64,000 bases of DNA from Anaerostipes rhamnosivorans (GCF_005280655.1 NZ_CP040058.1:1025001-1089000); one strand, 5' to 3'; shown: positions 1 to 9,537, numbered from the stretch's first letter. The notes: generated from the letters alone by a model not told the origin. Program-made: numbers and translations.

Positions 1-691
1 ATTCTACCATGACCCGGTCTTCTGCGATCTCATAGGCAATGTGAGGCTGACAGCCAATGGATTCAAAAAGCTTTGACACATCCGTACGGATTCCGCATTC
101 TTTTGCAAAGATGATCTGGGGATACGGCAGGGTTTCTTTGAGCGTGACCTTATCTTTATTTTCCAGAGGATGGCCGTCAGGGACTATGACGACCATCTGC
201 TGGGTCTGGATAGGGTAAAACTCCAGGGAAGACTCTGGCTTTACTTTGGCACAGAATCCGATATCACAGTTTTCTTTTTTGAGATCTTCAATAATTTCCT
301 GGGACAGTCCTGTGGTCAACTGGAAATCACCAGACATCCCGGACAGCTGCTGTTTAAATTCAGACATATATTTTGGGACAATGGAGACAGCCATAGAGTC
401 TGCGCTGGAAAGTCTCAGCAGACCTCCGCCTTTCTGGATCATGTGGAAGTTGTGCAGGCTCTGCTGTGCAGTATCAAGAATTCTCTTTGCATCCTGTTCA
501 AAGATTTTTCCATACCGGCTTACCGTTATGTTTCTTCCTCTCTTTTCAAAAAGAGGAACTCCCAGTTCGGATTCCAGAGAAGAGATGGCGTGGCTCAGTC
601 CAGGCTGGGAGATGGACAGCTGCTCTGCGGCCCTGCCGTAATGTTGCTCCCTCACAAGGACTAAGAAGTACCTTAAATATTCAAGATTCAT
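1..691 (-). CDS. LysR-family transcriptional regulator (partial, C-terminus off the left edge)
   Basis: On the minus strand an ATG at 691-689 follows an AGGAAAGGAG ribosome site. It opens a frame that runs off the left edge, with about 230 residues visible. The N-terminus has the LysR winged helix-turn-helix pattern: MNLEYLRYFLVL, then GRAAEQLSISQPGLSHAISS, then LGVPLFEKRGR. The start of the substrate-binding domain follows (LRLSSADSMAVSIVPKY and onward). It diverges from the YczE-like membrane protein at 841. That is the usual LysR arrangement, so it probably controls that neighbour and itself through the palindrome at 756-769. The co-inducer cannot be read from the sequence. Confidence 0.9.
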   Translation of the reverse strand, partial: MNLEYLRYFLVLVREQHYGRAAEQLSISQPGLSHAISSLESELGVPLFEKRGRNITVSRYGKIFEQDAKRILDTAQQSLHNFHMIQKGGGLLRLSSADSMAVSIVPKYMSEFKQQLSGMSGDFQLTTGLSQEIIEDLKKENCDIGFCAKVKPESSLEFYPIQTQQMVVIVPDGHPLENKDKVTLKETLPYPQIIFAKECGIRTDVSKLFESIGCQPHIAYEIAEDRVMVE

Positions 692-755
692 GGAAAACTC
701 CTTTCCTGACTGTATCAAGCAGTATCAAGAATGATAAATGAAATCAATTCTGATT

Positions 756-769
756 ATGAATTAATTCAT
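756..769. promoter_or_regulatory. Palindrome in the LysR/YczE divergent intergenic region
   Basis: ATGAATTAATTCAT is a perfect 14-bp palindrome midway between the divergent start codons. A related half (ATGAATTGAT) lies about 24 bp downstream. Spaced AT-rich dyads are typical LysR binding sites, but binding here is an inference. Confidence 0.4.
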
Positions 770-840
770 TCAGATCATGTTATAGATTTAATGAATTGAT
801 GCTTCTATAATACAGCATATAGGAAAGAAGGAGAAGTAAA

Positions 841-1542
841 ATGAATCAAAAACTAAGAATTCCCGGTGAGCTGGGATTACTTTTTACAATTATATTTAAT
901 AGTCTGGCAGTTGCTCTGATGACAAAAAGTGATATGGGGATTGCATCTATATCCTCTGTGCCTTATGTGTTCAGCATTGCCTTTCCGGTACTTTCTTTTG
1001 GAACCTGGAATTATCTGTTTCAGACACTTCTGGTTCTCTCACTGATGATCCTGAGCAGAAAAATCCAATGGGAATATGGTTTTTCCTTTGCCGTGGGGAT
1101 CGCCTTCGGCAGAATGATTGACTTACACAGCGGATGGCTCGTTATGCTTCCGGATTCCAGGTTTATGAGAAGTCTGTATTTTATCACCGGATTTTTTGTG
1201 ATGTGCATTGGAATCTGTACTGCAAATAACAGTCTGATGCCGATCATCCCTACCGATACATTCCCGAGAGATCTGACCAAGCTGCTGAAAAAACCATACA
1301 ATAGAATCAAAACAACATTTGATCTCACCTGCCTTACAACAACACTGATCATATCCTTGTTTATTCTGAACAGACTGGAAGGTATCGGGGCAGGCACAGT
1401 TTTATGCGCGCTGTTTGCGGGAAAAACCATTACAGTTATACAGAAATGGTTTGACCGGCACATCAAGTTTTACTGTTTCTCTTACAGAGCAAAAAAGAGA
1501 ATGATGAGACCTATATTTAGTTTTTATAGAACACTGAGATAG
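841..1542 (+). CDS. YczE/YitT-like multi-pass membrane protein (DUF6198-type)
   Basis: A 233-residue hydrophobic protein with about five predicted membrane segments. It contains the pattern MTKSDMGIASISSVPYVFS near residue 21, which matches the LITKADLGTSPISSIPYV pattern of the second family member at 28754-29392. The ATG at 841 follows GAAAGAAGGAGAAGTAAA. YczE-type proteins are widespread in Firmicutes and have no established biochemical role; some are thought to be small-molecule transporters. The C-terminus is basic (RAKKRMMRPIF). The only regulatory clue is the divergent LysR gene. Family assignment is good, function unknown. Confidence 0.75.
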   Translation: MNQKLRIPGELGLLFTIIFNSLAVALMTKSDMGIASISSVPYVFSIAFPVLSFGTWNYLFQTLLVLSLMILSRKIQWEYGFSFAVGIAFGRMIDLHSGWLVMLPDSRFMRSLYFITGFFVMCIGICTANNSLMPIIPTDTFPRDLTKLLKKPYNRIKTTFDLTCLTTTLIISLFILNRLEGIGAGTVLCALFAGKTITVIQKWFDRHIKFYCFSYRAKKRMMRPIFSFYRTLR

Positions 1543-1557
1543 GAAATGGATCGAGAG

Positions 1558-1740
1558 TTTTCCCAACCGGATCCTTCGTGCAAATGGCTGGAAGGCGCTT
1601 AAAATGGCGGGTTGAAGGCAATAATAGACGAAAAGCTCAAAAGTTTAAAAGTTTAAGGAGGTTGGGAAAAAACGATGGAAACGTTGATTTTATCAAGAAA
1701 ACTGACTATAATAAAAAGAAGGAATGACGGAAAGACGTTG
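1558..1740 (+). promoter_or_regulatory. CRISPR leader of array 1 with long-range inverted repeat
   Basis: The AT-rich segment upstream of array 1. TTTTCCCAACC at 1558-1568 pairs perfectly with GGTTGGGAAAA at 1660-1670. The last roughly 70 bp (TTGATTTTATCAAGAAAACT, then GACTATAATAAAAA) are almost identical to the leader of array 2. Conservation of both the dyad and the 70-bp proximal block at two arrays supports a leader function (promoter and spacer acquisition). Confidence 0.75.
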
Positions 1741-2160
1741 GATTAACAGTAACAAGAGTTGTATTGAAATAACGGATGATCGTCTGACATATAAAAATAT
1801 ACTGATGATTAACAGTAACAAGAGTTGTATTGAAATAGTGTAATGTAATCTTTCTCAAAACTGTCATACAGTGATTAACAGTAACAAGAGTTGTATTGAA
1901 ATAGCATAAGGGGTGTGCTATCTGTGGCAAGCCTGGGATTAACAGTAACAAGAGTTGTATTGAAATGTGATAGGTTTATCAATCCAGTCTGGATTCAGGC
2001 CGATAAACAGTAACAAGAGTTGTATTGAAATAAAACAACAACTTGCTCACTATCCTGTACTAAATTGATTAACATTAACAAGAATTGTATTGAAATTGTT
2101 GACGATAATACAAATCAAACAGATCTTGATATGATTAACAATAACAAGAGTTGTAAAAAT
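1741..2160 (+). CRISPR. CRISPR array 1: 7 repeats, 6 spacers
   Basis: Thirty-nucleotide repeats start GATTAACAGTAACAAG and end TTGTATTGAAAT. They lie at 1741-1770, 1807-1836, 1873-1902, 1937-1966, 2002-2031, 2067-2096 and 2133-2160. Spacers are 34-36 nt. The first four repeats are identical. Repeat 5 begins GATAAACAG, repeat 6 carries CATT and AGAATTG changes, and repeat 7 loses the ATTGAAAT end. Decay on the right and the leader on the left give transcription on the plus strand. The 30-nt repeat ending in ATTGAAAT resembles type I-B repeats of Clostridia. No cas gene is in the window. Confidence 0.96.
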
Positions 2161-2243
2161 TCGTTATCCTAATTAATTTTAATATATCAAAACGGACAAT
2201 AGAGACTATCCAACTTTATTTAAATTAAATAATTATTATATGT

Positions 2244-2275
2244 AGGGACAGGGACATTTCTGTCCCTGATTTTGT
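2244..2275 (+). terminator. Hairpin after array 1, possible terminator
   Basis: AGGGACAG at 2244-2251 pairs with CTGTCCCT at 2260-2267 around an 8-nt loop, followed by GATTTTGTG. It could end the CRISPR transcript. The T-run is weak, so this is only a candidate. Confidence 0.4.
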
Positions 2276-2354
2276 GTTGTACTAAACTGCTATATTCATG
2301 TTATAGTTTCCTGATTTCTTCATCCTTATATCTCAAGGAACTAACTTACAAAAG

Positions 2355-2408
2355 TTTTCACCAATTTGGAGGATTGCTTTTGAACCAGGCCGGGAGCATT
2401 GGTGAAAA
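2355..2408. promoter_or_regulatory. Inverted repeat upstream of the Wadjet operon
   Basis: TTTTCACCAAT at 2355-2365 and ATTGGTGAAAA at 2398-2408 are perfect 11-bp inverted copies 32 bp apart. They end 49 bp before jetA. They could be an operator or a 5' hairpin controlling jetABCD. No regulator gene sits beside the operon. Confidence 0.4.
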
Positions 2409-2457
2409 TTCATAGGTTTTATGTTATGATAAAAAGGTATAACACAAAGGAGGATTT

Positions 2458-3819
2458 ATGAGATTTGGATACGATATTCCGGATTCTTTTTGGAGCTTAT
2501 TCCGCTCTGTGAACCGGGATCTTTACATAGAGGCGCTGTTGAAGATCAGCGAAGAATATGAATACAACAACTACTTTTTGAGCAGGGAAGTCTGTATCCA
2601 GGTCCTGAGTGACTGGAACGCGGACAAGCGTATCTGGCTTCAACGAGAAGAATTTGAGTCAGAGCTGGATGTGTTGGAGACTCCGCCCAACCGGATTTTA
2701 AACTGGCTCATAAAGACCGGATGGCTGAAGAAGCTGGACGATTTTGCCACACTCACATCCAACATCGTGATCCCGGACTATGCGGCTGTTTTTCTGGAGG
2801 CTTTTGAACAGCTGGTGAATCCACAGATGGAGGACACCGAGATTTATATCCAGAACGTGTATGCTACCCTATTTTCTTTTCAGAATGATAAAAGGATCAA
2901 CCTGGGCATGCTGAAAACCGCCCTGATTAATACAAAAAAACTCAACAAAGCACTTCAGGATCTGCTCCATAACATGGATAAGTTTTTTGGACGCCTGTTA
3001 AAACAGCAGTTTTACGGGGATGTCCTGTCAGAACATTTGGAAGGATATGTGGAGGAGATTGTCAAGAAAAAGTATCATATGCTGAAAACCAATGACAATT
3101 TCTATCTGTATAAAATGGATATCAAGAGATGTCTGCAGCAGATGAGGGAGGACGTAGTTTGGATCGAAAAGGTCCGTGCCAAAGCCAGGGCAGAGGGCCG
3201 GGATGAAAAGGAAGATGTGCTGGAAACCCTGGATGCCATAGAGCGCGGTTTTGACGATATAGAGCACAGGATCGCCAATATGGACAAAGAACATTCCAAG
3301 TATGTGCGGGCTACGGTGACGAGACTGAACTACATGCTCAGCGGCGAGGCGGATATGAAAGGATTGGTCGTGAGCCTGTTAAAGCATTTGGAAACAGACA
3401 GGGCAAAAGAAGAGAGGCTTACAAAGGTGGCGGAAAAAATGAATCTTTCCCGGCTTGAAGTCCTCTCAGAAAAGTCTCTGTACAGAAGGAAAAAAAGAAA
3501 AGATTTTATCAGCAGGCTGGAACCGGATGAGGACATGCCGGAGCTTACCAGAGAAGAAGTATTAAAGCTGAATAAGATCCATACCAGATACAGTAAAAAG
3601 GAGATTGAAGAATTCCTGGAGAGCCATATGAAGGATGGATATATGGAAATGAAGGATGTGGAGATCAGCGATAATGAGGCTTTTGAAAAGCTGATCCTGG
3701 CCTACGACTACTGTACCAGAAAGAACAGCCGCTATCAGGTAGTGGAGAGAGAAGAAACGATGCTGGAAAATGGGAAATACCGTTATCCGGATCTGTTATT
3801 TGTGAGGAGAAAGGCATGA
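2458..3819 (+). CDS. jetA: Wadjet anti-plasmid protein JetA (kleisin-like)
   Basis: 453 residues; ATG at 2458 with AAAGGAGGATTT directly upstream. The opening MRFGYDIPDSFWSLFRSVN, a winged-helix-like N-terminus, a charged helical middle and the C-terminal YPDLLFVRRKA match the JetA family once called DUF5716. JetA is the kleisin that bridges the SMC-type JetC heads in the Wadjet complex, which extrudes and cleaves small circular DNA. It is the first gene of four overlapping genes in the standard jetA-B-C-D order, which strongly supports the call. It overlaps jetB by 4 bp (ATGA). Confidence 0.9.
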   Translation: MRFGYDIPDSFWSLFRSVNRDLYIEALLKISEEYEYNNYFLSREVCIQVLSDWNADKRIWLQREEFESELDVLETPPNRILNWLIKTGWLKKLDDFATLTSNIVIPDYAAVFLEAFEQLVNPQMEDTEIYIQNVYATLFSFQNDKRINLGMLKTALINTKKLNKALQDLLHNMDKFFGRLLKQQFYGDVLSEHLEGYVEEIVKKKYHMLKTNDNFYLYKMDIKRCLQQMREDVVWIEKVRAKARAEGRDEKEDVLETLDAIERGFDDIEHRIANMDKEHSKYVRATVTRLNYMLSGEADMKGLVVSLLKHLETDRAKEERLTKVAEKMNLSRLEVLSEKSLYRRKKRKDFISRLEPDEDMPELTREEVLKLNKIHTRYSKKEIEEFLESHMKDGYMEMKDVEISDNEAFEKLILAYDYCTRKNSRYQVVEREETMLENGKYRYPDLLFVRRKA

Positions 3820-4472
3820 TCGAATATTACGAACGGTTAAGCGATGAGGAAAAAGACGATATCAAGCGCATCATCCAGCTCTTGTTCCGTCAGACCTTCG
3901 TGCTGGAACGAAAATACGAAAAGAGGAGCGGCAGATTTACGTTTCAGAAGGATTTCAGGATATTGAATCAGCACCTGGAATTTCTAAGAGAATATTTTGC
4001 CATAGCAGGGTTAGAGTTGCACGAGAGCAGTCATATGGGGATTTTCTATATACAGGGGGAGACAGTGCTGGGGGAAAAGCTTCCGAAGCTGGCCACCATT
4101 TATCTGCTGATCCTTAAGCTTATTTATGATGAGCAGATGGAGGCGGCATCCACGAGCAGCTACGTGTACACATCTCTGGGGGAGATCAACGAAAAGATCG
4201 GGGATTTTCATCTGCTGAAAAACCTTTCATCCGCGACAGAGATGAGAAAGACCATTTCCCTGCTGAAACGGTATCAGATCATAGAACCTATGGATGTGCT
4301 GGAAGACCTCAACGAGGAAAGCCGGATGGTCGTATACCCATGTATTAATGCGGTCTTGCTGGGGGATGACGTGCAGAAGCTGATTGAGACATTTACAGAG
4401 GAGGACGAACGTGGAGAAGACGAAGGAGAACAAGCAGGCATTCAAAGCACTATCGAAGATCTGTCTGAATAA
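3816..4472 (+). CDS. jetB: Wadjet protein JetB (KITE-like, DUF4194)
   Basis: 218 residues, starting in an ATGA overlap with the jetA stop. The size, the N-terminal RLSDEEKDDIKRIIQLLFRQ, the central LPKLATIYLLILKLIYDEQM and a glutamate-rich tail fit DUF4194. This family is related to MukE/KITE proteins that bind the kleisin and modulate the SMC ATPase. Its final 62 bp overlap the start of jetC in another frame, so translation is probably coupled. It is identified by family pattern plus position between jetA and jetC. Confidence 0.88.
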   Translation: MIEYYERLSDEEKDDIKRIIQLLFRQTFVLERKYEKRSGRFTFQKDFRILNQHLEFLREYFAIAGLELHESSHMGIFYIQGETVLGEKLPKLATIYLLILKLIYDEQMEAASTSSYVYTSLGEINEKIGDFHLLKNLSSATEMRKTISLLKRYQIIEPMDVLEDLNEESRMVVYPCINAVLLGDDVQKLIETFTEEDERGEDEGEQAGIQSTIEDLSE

Positions 4473-7400
4473 CTGGCATTATATTGAGAAAAAGGTGCTT
4501 TCCTTCAGCGAAGGCATCAATTTCTTTACGGGACATTCCGGGAGCGGAAAATCCACAGTCATTGATGCCTTGCAGATCGTCCTCTATGCCAATACAGACG
4601 GAAGGGGATTTTTCAACAAGGCGGCGGCTGATGACTCAGACAGGAGTCTGATCGAATACCTGAGAGGCATGATCTCTGTAGGTGACAACAATGAGGTCAA
4701 ATATATAAGAAACAAAAATTTTTCTACAACCATTGTACTGGAGCTTGAACAGACGGTCACCCGGGAAAAGGAATGTGTCGGTGTTGTTTTTGACGTGGAG
4801 ACAGCCACCAATGAAATCTCCAGGCTGTTTTTCTGGCATAAGGGAGGGATCCCTGAACACCACTACCGGAAAGAGGGCCGAGCCATGGCCACCAGTGAAG
4901 TGAGAGAATATATCCAGACCAACTTTGCCAGAGAGGAGTTCTATTTCGGTACAAGCAACGAACGGTTCAGGAGACAACTCTACGATATTTATCTGGGAGG
5001 TTTAGATGCAGATAAATTTCCAAGGCTTTTTAAGCGGGCCATACCGTTTAAAATGAACATCAAGCTGGAAGATTTTGTGCGGGAATACATCTGCATGGAA
5101 CAGGATATTCAGATCGAGGATATGCAGGAAAGTGTCCTCCAGTACGGAAGAATGCGGAAAAAGATCGAGGACACTTTAAAGGAGATCACAAGCCTGAAAG
5201 AGATCAGGGACGGCTATGGCCATTTTACTGAAGCGGGGAAAGACGTGGAGATCTGCCAGTACCGTCTTGAAAAACTCATGATGCTCCAATTAAAAGAGCA
5301 GATTAAGGATCTGAGGGAAAAGATGGAGAAGGCAGAGGGAGATAAACAGCAGCAGGAGGAGAGCAGGAAAAAGCTGTCTGACGAGCTGTCCGTCCTTGCC
5401 GCAGAATATGACGATCTGGTAAAACAGATCGCGAACAGTGGTTTTGAGAATCTCAAAACAGAGCTTACAGGTGTAAACGAACTGCTGGAACAGCTCACAA
5501 GGAATAAGGCGGCATGGCAGCAGACATGCGCCCAGCTGGAGCAGTGGAAGGACCTGGATGTGACACCAAACCAGACGATCTGGGATATCGAAAGCTTTTG
5601 TAAGGGAAATATAAGTCTTGGGGAGCTTCGGAGACTCCGTCACAGCTTAAAGACGATCCGGGAAGAAGTGGAGAATGACCGGCAGGAGGCTTCCTCAGAA
5701 CTGAGGAGGATCAAAAAGCGGGAAAAGGAGATCACAACAGAACTTGCCGAGCTGAAAAAAGGAAACAAGGCTTATCCGAGAGAGCTGGAAGATGCCAGGT
5801 ATGAGTTCCAGACTCGTTTAAGCACCAGGTTTGGCAAGGCTGTAAAGGTTCATATCCTTGCGGACCTTTTGGATATGAAATCAGAGACATGGCATAAAGC
5901 GGTGGAAGGATATCTGGGCTCTAATAAGCTGTCTATGGTTGTGGAGCCGGCCTATGCAAAAGCAGCCATGGAAGTTTACAGGGAGATGGACGGAAATAAG
6001 TTTTTCCGGGCCTCTGTGTTAGATACAGAACGGGTTCAAAAAGAGAAACCTGTTGTTGCAGTCCAGGCGCTGGCTGAGGAAGTTATCGCAAAGGAGCCTT
6101 ATGTCCGTGCTTTTGTGGACCTGCTTCTGGGCAGGGTTATCAAGTGTCATACCATCGATGAACTCAGGCAGCAGAGGACAGGGGTGACACCGGACTGCCT
6201 GCTCTATAAGAATTTCCAGTTAAAAAGGCTGAATCCAGCAGACTATACCAAGCGGTCCTATATCGGTGAGAGCAGTATGAAGCAAAGGATCAAGGATCTT
6301 AATCAGGAGTTAAAACAGCTGGAGGCCAGGAAACAGCCGTTTGCGGATATGGTGTCGAAGTCAGAAGAGATACTGGGACTGGAAACTCTGGGGCGTTCTG
6401 AGGAAGAGTACATAGAGCAGCAGAAAGCTTTGGCTGTGATGAAGGAAAAAACAGAGCAGAAAAAGCATCTGGAAACCAAAATGCTGAAGATGAAAGAGGA
6501 ATCCATCGACGCATTGGAGGAACGGCAGCGGGAAAATAAAGAACTTCAGGCAAAGAAACAGGAATTGCTGAGCGAAGTGACAAAGGCTGTCTGGAACCGG
6601 GAAAGACAGATTGAAGACTGGCAGAGGCTTCACCTTTCCACAAATAGTGAGCTTACGGAACGGGAGCGGAGCTTCCAATTCAATGAAGAACTGGAACAGG
6701 CATTTGAGGACTACATGAAAGACCGGAGCGCTTCTAACTACGAGAATCTGAAAAATGGGACCATCCGAAAGATCAGACAGGCAGAAGAGAAAAAAGAGGA
6801 AGTGTACAGAGAACTGGTAGAACTGCGGTCCGCTTATTTAAGAGAATATCCCAACCGGACATTTTCACCGGCGATCGAGTACAATGAGCCGTATGAGAAA
6901 CTTCTGTCCACATTGGAATGTGACCACCTTTCCGACTATCAGGAAAGAGCCAGGGAGCAGGCCAGATCAGCGGCGGAACATTTCAAGGATGATTTTATCT
7001 CCAAGATCAGATACGCTATACTGGAGGCTTATCAGAGAAGGGACGAGCTGAACCGCATTATAAGCAGACTGGACTTTGGAAAGGATAAATATCAGTTCCG
7101 TATCACAAAAAACAAGGGACCGGATGGAATTTATTATCCGATGTTTATGGATGAATCCCTGAAGATTGATCCTTCTACGCTGGACGCATCTATGGACCAT
7201 CAGATGAATCTGTTTTCCATGGAACATGAGAGCCGGTACGGGGAGGTCATGAGCGACCTGATCGATATCTTTATACCGCCGGAGAATGCATCACCGGAGG
7301 AGCTTGATGAGGCCAAACGGAACATGGAAAAATATGCAGATTACAGGACTTACCTTTCATTTGATATGGAACAGATTGTAGAGGGAGAAGAAAAACTCAC

Positions 7401-7794
7401 CATTGGACTCAGCAGAATGATCAAGAAAAACTCAGGGGGTGAGGGGCAGAATCCTCTCTATGTTGCACTGCTGGCAAGCTTTGCCCAGGCCTACCGGATC
7501 AATCTGTCTCCTAAGATCAGAAGAAGCCCTACCATACGGCTTGTGGTCCTGGATGAGGCATTCTCAAAGATGGATGCAGAGAAGGTGGCAAGCTGTATAG
7601 AGCTGATACGGGGACTTGGATTCCAGGCCATCATAAGCGCCACCAATGACAAGATCCAGAACTATCTGGAGAATGTAGACAAGACCTTTGTCTACGCCAA
7701 TCCAAACAAAAAGAGCATATCAATCCAGGAATTTGAAAAACGGGAGTTTGACAGTCTTTTGGAGGAAGCGGAGAATGAAGAGGGAACTGCTTAA
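4411..7794 (+). CDS. jetC: Wadjet SMC-like ATPase JetC
   Basis: 1127 residues from a GTG at 4411. This start is preferred over the ATG at 4384 because AGAGGAGG (4397-4404) sits six bases upstream. The Walker A motif GHSGSGKST is at about residues 41-49. Long coiled-coil arms flank a hinge-like middle. A signature-like NSGGEGQNP and the Walker B LVVLDEAFSKMD lie near the C-terminus. This is the MukB/SbcC-like SMC architecture of JetC, the motor that loops plasmid DNA using ATP. The gene overlaps jetB by 62 bp and jetD by 20 bp. Confidence 0.93.
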   Translation: MEKTKENKQAFKALSKICLNNWHYIEKKVLSFSEGINFFTGHSGSGKSTVIDALQIVLYANTDGRGFFNKAAADDSDRSLIEYLRGMISVGDNNEVKYIRNKNFSTTIVLELEQTVTREKECVGVVFDVETATNEISRLFFWHKGGIPEHHYRKEGRAMATSEVREYIQTNFAREEFYFGTSNERFRRQLYDIYLGGLDADKFPRLFKRAIPFKMNIKLEDFVREYICMEQDIQIEDMQESVLQYGRMRKKIEDTLKEITSLKEIRDGYGHFTEAGKDVEICQYRLEKLMMLQLKEQIKDLREKMEKAEGDKQQQEESRKKLSDELSVLAAEYDDLVKQIANSGFENLKTELTGVNELLEQLTRNKAAWQQTCAQLEQWKDLDVTPNQTIWDIESFCKGNISLGELRRLRHSLKTIREEVENDRQEASSELRRIKKREKEITTELAELKKGNKAYPRELEDARYEFQTRLSTRFGKAVKVHILADLLDMKSETWHKAVEGYLGSNKLSMVVEPAYAKAAMEVYREMDGNKFFRASVLDTERVQKEKPVVAVQALAEEVIAKEPYVRAFVDLLLGRVIKCHTIDELRQQRTGVTPDCLLYKNFQLKRLNPADYTKRSYIGESSMKQRIKDLNQELKQLEARKQPFADMVSKSEEILGLETLGRSEEEYIEQQKALAVMKEKTEQKKHLETKMLKMKEESIDALEERQRENKELQAKKQELLSEVTKAVWNRERQIEDWQRLHLSTNSELTERERSFQFNEELEQAFEDYMKDRSASNYENLKNGTIRKIRQAEEKKEEVYRELVELRSAYLREYPNRTFSPAIEYNEPYEKLLSTLECDHLSDYQERAREQARSAAEHFKDDFISKIRYAILEAYQRRDELNRIISRLDFGKDKYQFRITKNKGPDGIYYPMFMDESLKIDPSTLDASMDHQMNLFSMEHESRYGEVMSDLIDIFIPPENASPEELDEAKRNMEKYADYRTYLSFDMEQIVEGEEKLTIGLSRMIKKNSGGEGQNPLYVALLASFAQAYRINLSPKIRRSPTIRLVVLDEAFSKMDAEKVASCIELIRGLGFQAIISATNDKIQNYLENVDKTFVYANPNKKSISIQEFEKREFDSLLEEAENEEGTA

Positions 7795-8986
7795 CATTAT
7801 CATAGAAAAAACAGAACGGTCATCTTTGGACTGGAAGGAAGGAGCGCAGGGAAACCGCTCCTTCCTGGTCCATCAGGAACTGTATGACCAGGTGGGAAAG
7901 ACAGAGTTTATAACACAGGCAAAGGAGCTTGAGAAACAGGGATTGATCACCATTCAATGGGAGAGCGTGGGGAATGATATCCGTAAGATTTGCTATGCTC
8001 TCCGGGATCTTCCACGTATGTATGAACAGTTGGGAATTCCTCCTAAGTCACAAGTCATAGAAGAACAAAGACGGGCTGTGGATGAGTTTTCCTTATCCGT
8101 TGAAGGAGTGTGGATAAAAGAATACCTGAACCATTGTCTGACACGTCTGGAAAAAGGAAATGTTCCCTCCGAATTTTCAAAAAGGGATCTGTTGTTTCAA
8201 TGTCTTAAAGAGATGGACCGGTTAAAGGAGCCATTATATAAAAGAGTGTTCAGTAAATACTGTCTGGGAGACTCTAAGGTTTTTGAAAATGAGTTCCAGA
8301 GCACTGTGCTCTCCATTGCCAGAAAATTTCACCCGGGGATAGAAGAGGGAATGAATGATACCCAGATCTTGTCCCAGCTTTTGATCGAGGAATATTCTCA
8401 GGAACTGGCATTAAAGGGGCCTCTGTGGATCAGAGTGGACGGGAAGAAGATAAATCTCGGGGAATTCCGGTTTGGTGCGGTTCTGAATTCGCTGACGCTG
8501 ACTCACGCAATGCCGGAAAAGGGAGAAAACATCAAAAGAGTCCTGACCATAGAGAATAAGGCAAATTATATGGCCATGCCGTATGATGAAGAGATGTTGA
8601 TCATATATAGTCATGGGTTCTTTACTCCGAAGGAGAGGGAATTTCTGATCAATCTGCGGGATATGCTGCCAAAAGGGACTCAATATTTTCATTCCGGCGA
8701 TCTGGATTACGGAGGCATCCGGATTTATTCGTATATCAAACAGAAAATATTTCCCGAGGTAAAACCATGTCAGATGGACACAGAAACCTACCGGAAATAT
8801 GAAACATATGCAGTTTGCATGGAGCCAGGGATATTAAAAAAACTGAAATGTATGGATATGGGTGAAATACCTGAATTGACTGTACTCAGAGACCTGTTGG
8901 CCAGAAAAGGCAAAGCACTGGAACAGGAGAGCTTTTTACTAATACCAAAAGAAGATGTGGATATTAGTAAAAAACACTGTCACTGA
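7775..8986 (+). CDS. jetD: Wadjet TOPRIM nuclease JetD
   Basis: 403 residues from ATG 7775, which has GGAGGA 8 bases upstream inside the jetC end; longer upstream starts lack a ribosome site. The protein has an N-terminal region of the DUF3322 type and a C-terminal DUF2220/TOPRIM region. Acidic residues lie in VLTIENKANY (E) and SGDLDYGGIRIY (DxD), the pattern expected for metal-dependent cleavage. JetD cuts DNA after the JetABC motor recognises a small circle. It completes the operon and ends one base from the convergent Rrf2 gene. Confidence 0.9.
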   Translation: MKRELLNIIIEKTERSSLDWKEGAQGNRSFLVHQELYDQVGKTEFITQAKELEKQGLITIQWESVGNDIRKICYALRDLPRMYEQLGIPPKSQVIEEQRRAVDEFSLSVEGVWIKEYLNHCLTRLEKGNVPSEFSKRDLLFQCLKEMDRLKEPLYKRVFSKYCLGDSKVFENEFQSTVLSIARKFHPGIEEGMNDTQILSQLLIEEYSQELALKGPLWIRVDGKKINLGEFRFGAVLNSLTLTHAMPEKGENIKRVLTIENKANYMAMPYDEEMLIIYSHGFFTPKEREFLINLRDMLPKGTQYFHSGDLDYGGIRIYSYIKQKIFPEVKPCQMDTETYRKYETYAVCMEPGILKKLKCMDMGEIPELTVLRDLLARKGKALEQESFLLIPKEDVDISKKHCH

Positions 8987-8987
8987 T

Positions 8988-9401
8988 TTAGTCCTGGGTT
9001 CCGAAGATGAGACTGTGCAGATTGACATCTTTTAATTCCTTTTCCAGGGATTCCTGTACCCTGATGAGGCCTTTTTTTATGTGGCATGGGTCTTCACAGA
9101 CAGAAGCCCTGGTGCATTCATAACCTTCTTGAAAGCAGGCATTGATGCAGAAGTCACTTCCGAGGCCGTGGATCAGGTCATAGAGGCTTACATCGTGCAG
9201 GTCGGCTGTCAGCCGGCAGCCCCCCTCTGCCCCTCTCATAATGATGATCCATCCGGCTTTCTCTAACTTTTTAATAATGCGGTATGCAAACTGCTTCGGT
9301 GTGGCTTCCAGACTGCATATCTCTTCTATGGAACGTTTTTCTCCGTCACTTAAAGCCCTTAAAATCCGCAGGGCATAATCGGTTTCTCTTGAAATCAGCA
9401 T
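8988..9401 (-). CDS. Rrf2-family transcriptional regulator
   Basis: 137 residues from ATG 9401-9399, preceded by AAGGAGGGAGAAC on the minus strand. The opening MLISRETDYALRILRALSDG and the helix-turn-helix region KQFAYRIIKKLEKAGWI, then RGAEGGCRL, are typical of Rrf2. Five cysteines in the C-terminal half (CINAC, YECTRASVC, EDPC) could ligate an Fe-S cluster as in IscR or NsrR, making an O2, NO or redox sensor. It lies downstream of the fprA/acyl-CoA dehydrogenase operon on the same strand and is a good candidate for its regulator. Confidence 0.88.
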   Translation of the reverse strand: MLISRETDYALRILRALSDGEKRSIEEICSLEATPKQFAYRIIKKLEKAGWIIIMRGAEGGCRLTADLHDVSLYDLIHGLGSDFCINACFQEGYECTRASVCEDPCHIKKGLIRVQESLEKELKDVNLHSLIFGTQD

Positions 9402-9482
9402 ACGGTTCTCCCTCCTTATCTTAGTGAAAATATACCAAACTAAAAAATACCTGTCAATGGAACCGGGCAAATTCTTTCAGAG

Positions 9483-9527
9483 AAAAAATCCAAGTCTGCA
9501 GAAAATTCTGCAGGCCTGGATTTTTTT
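9483..9527 (-). terminator. Intrinsic terminator of the fprA operon
   Basis: AAAAAATCCA...CTGCAG, loop AAAATT, CTGCAG...TGGATTTTTT. The minus-strand transcript ends in a U-run just after the fprA stop at 9538. Confidence 0.75.
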
Positions 9528-9537
9528 AAATGGGTTT

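Noticed and set aside
170..741. Three overlapping plus-strand frames at the left edge
   Set aside because: They are antisense to a clear LysR gene on the minus strand with a good ribosome site and family motifs.
1706..1951. Minus-strand open frame of 81 codons with repeated YFNTTLVTVN
   Set aside because: It is the translation of CRISPR repeats on the opposite strand; spacing of the peptide repeat equals the array period.
4384..4410. ATG 4384 as the jetC start
   Set aside because: No ribosome site; GTG 4411 has AGAGGAGG at ideal spacing and gives the expected JetC N-terminus.
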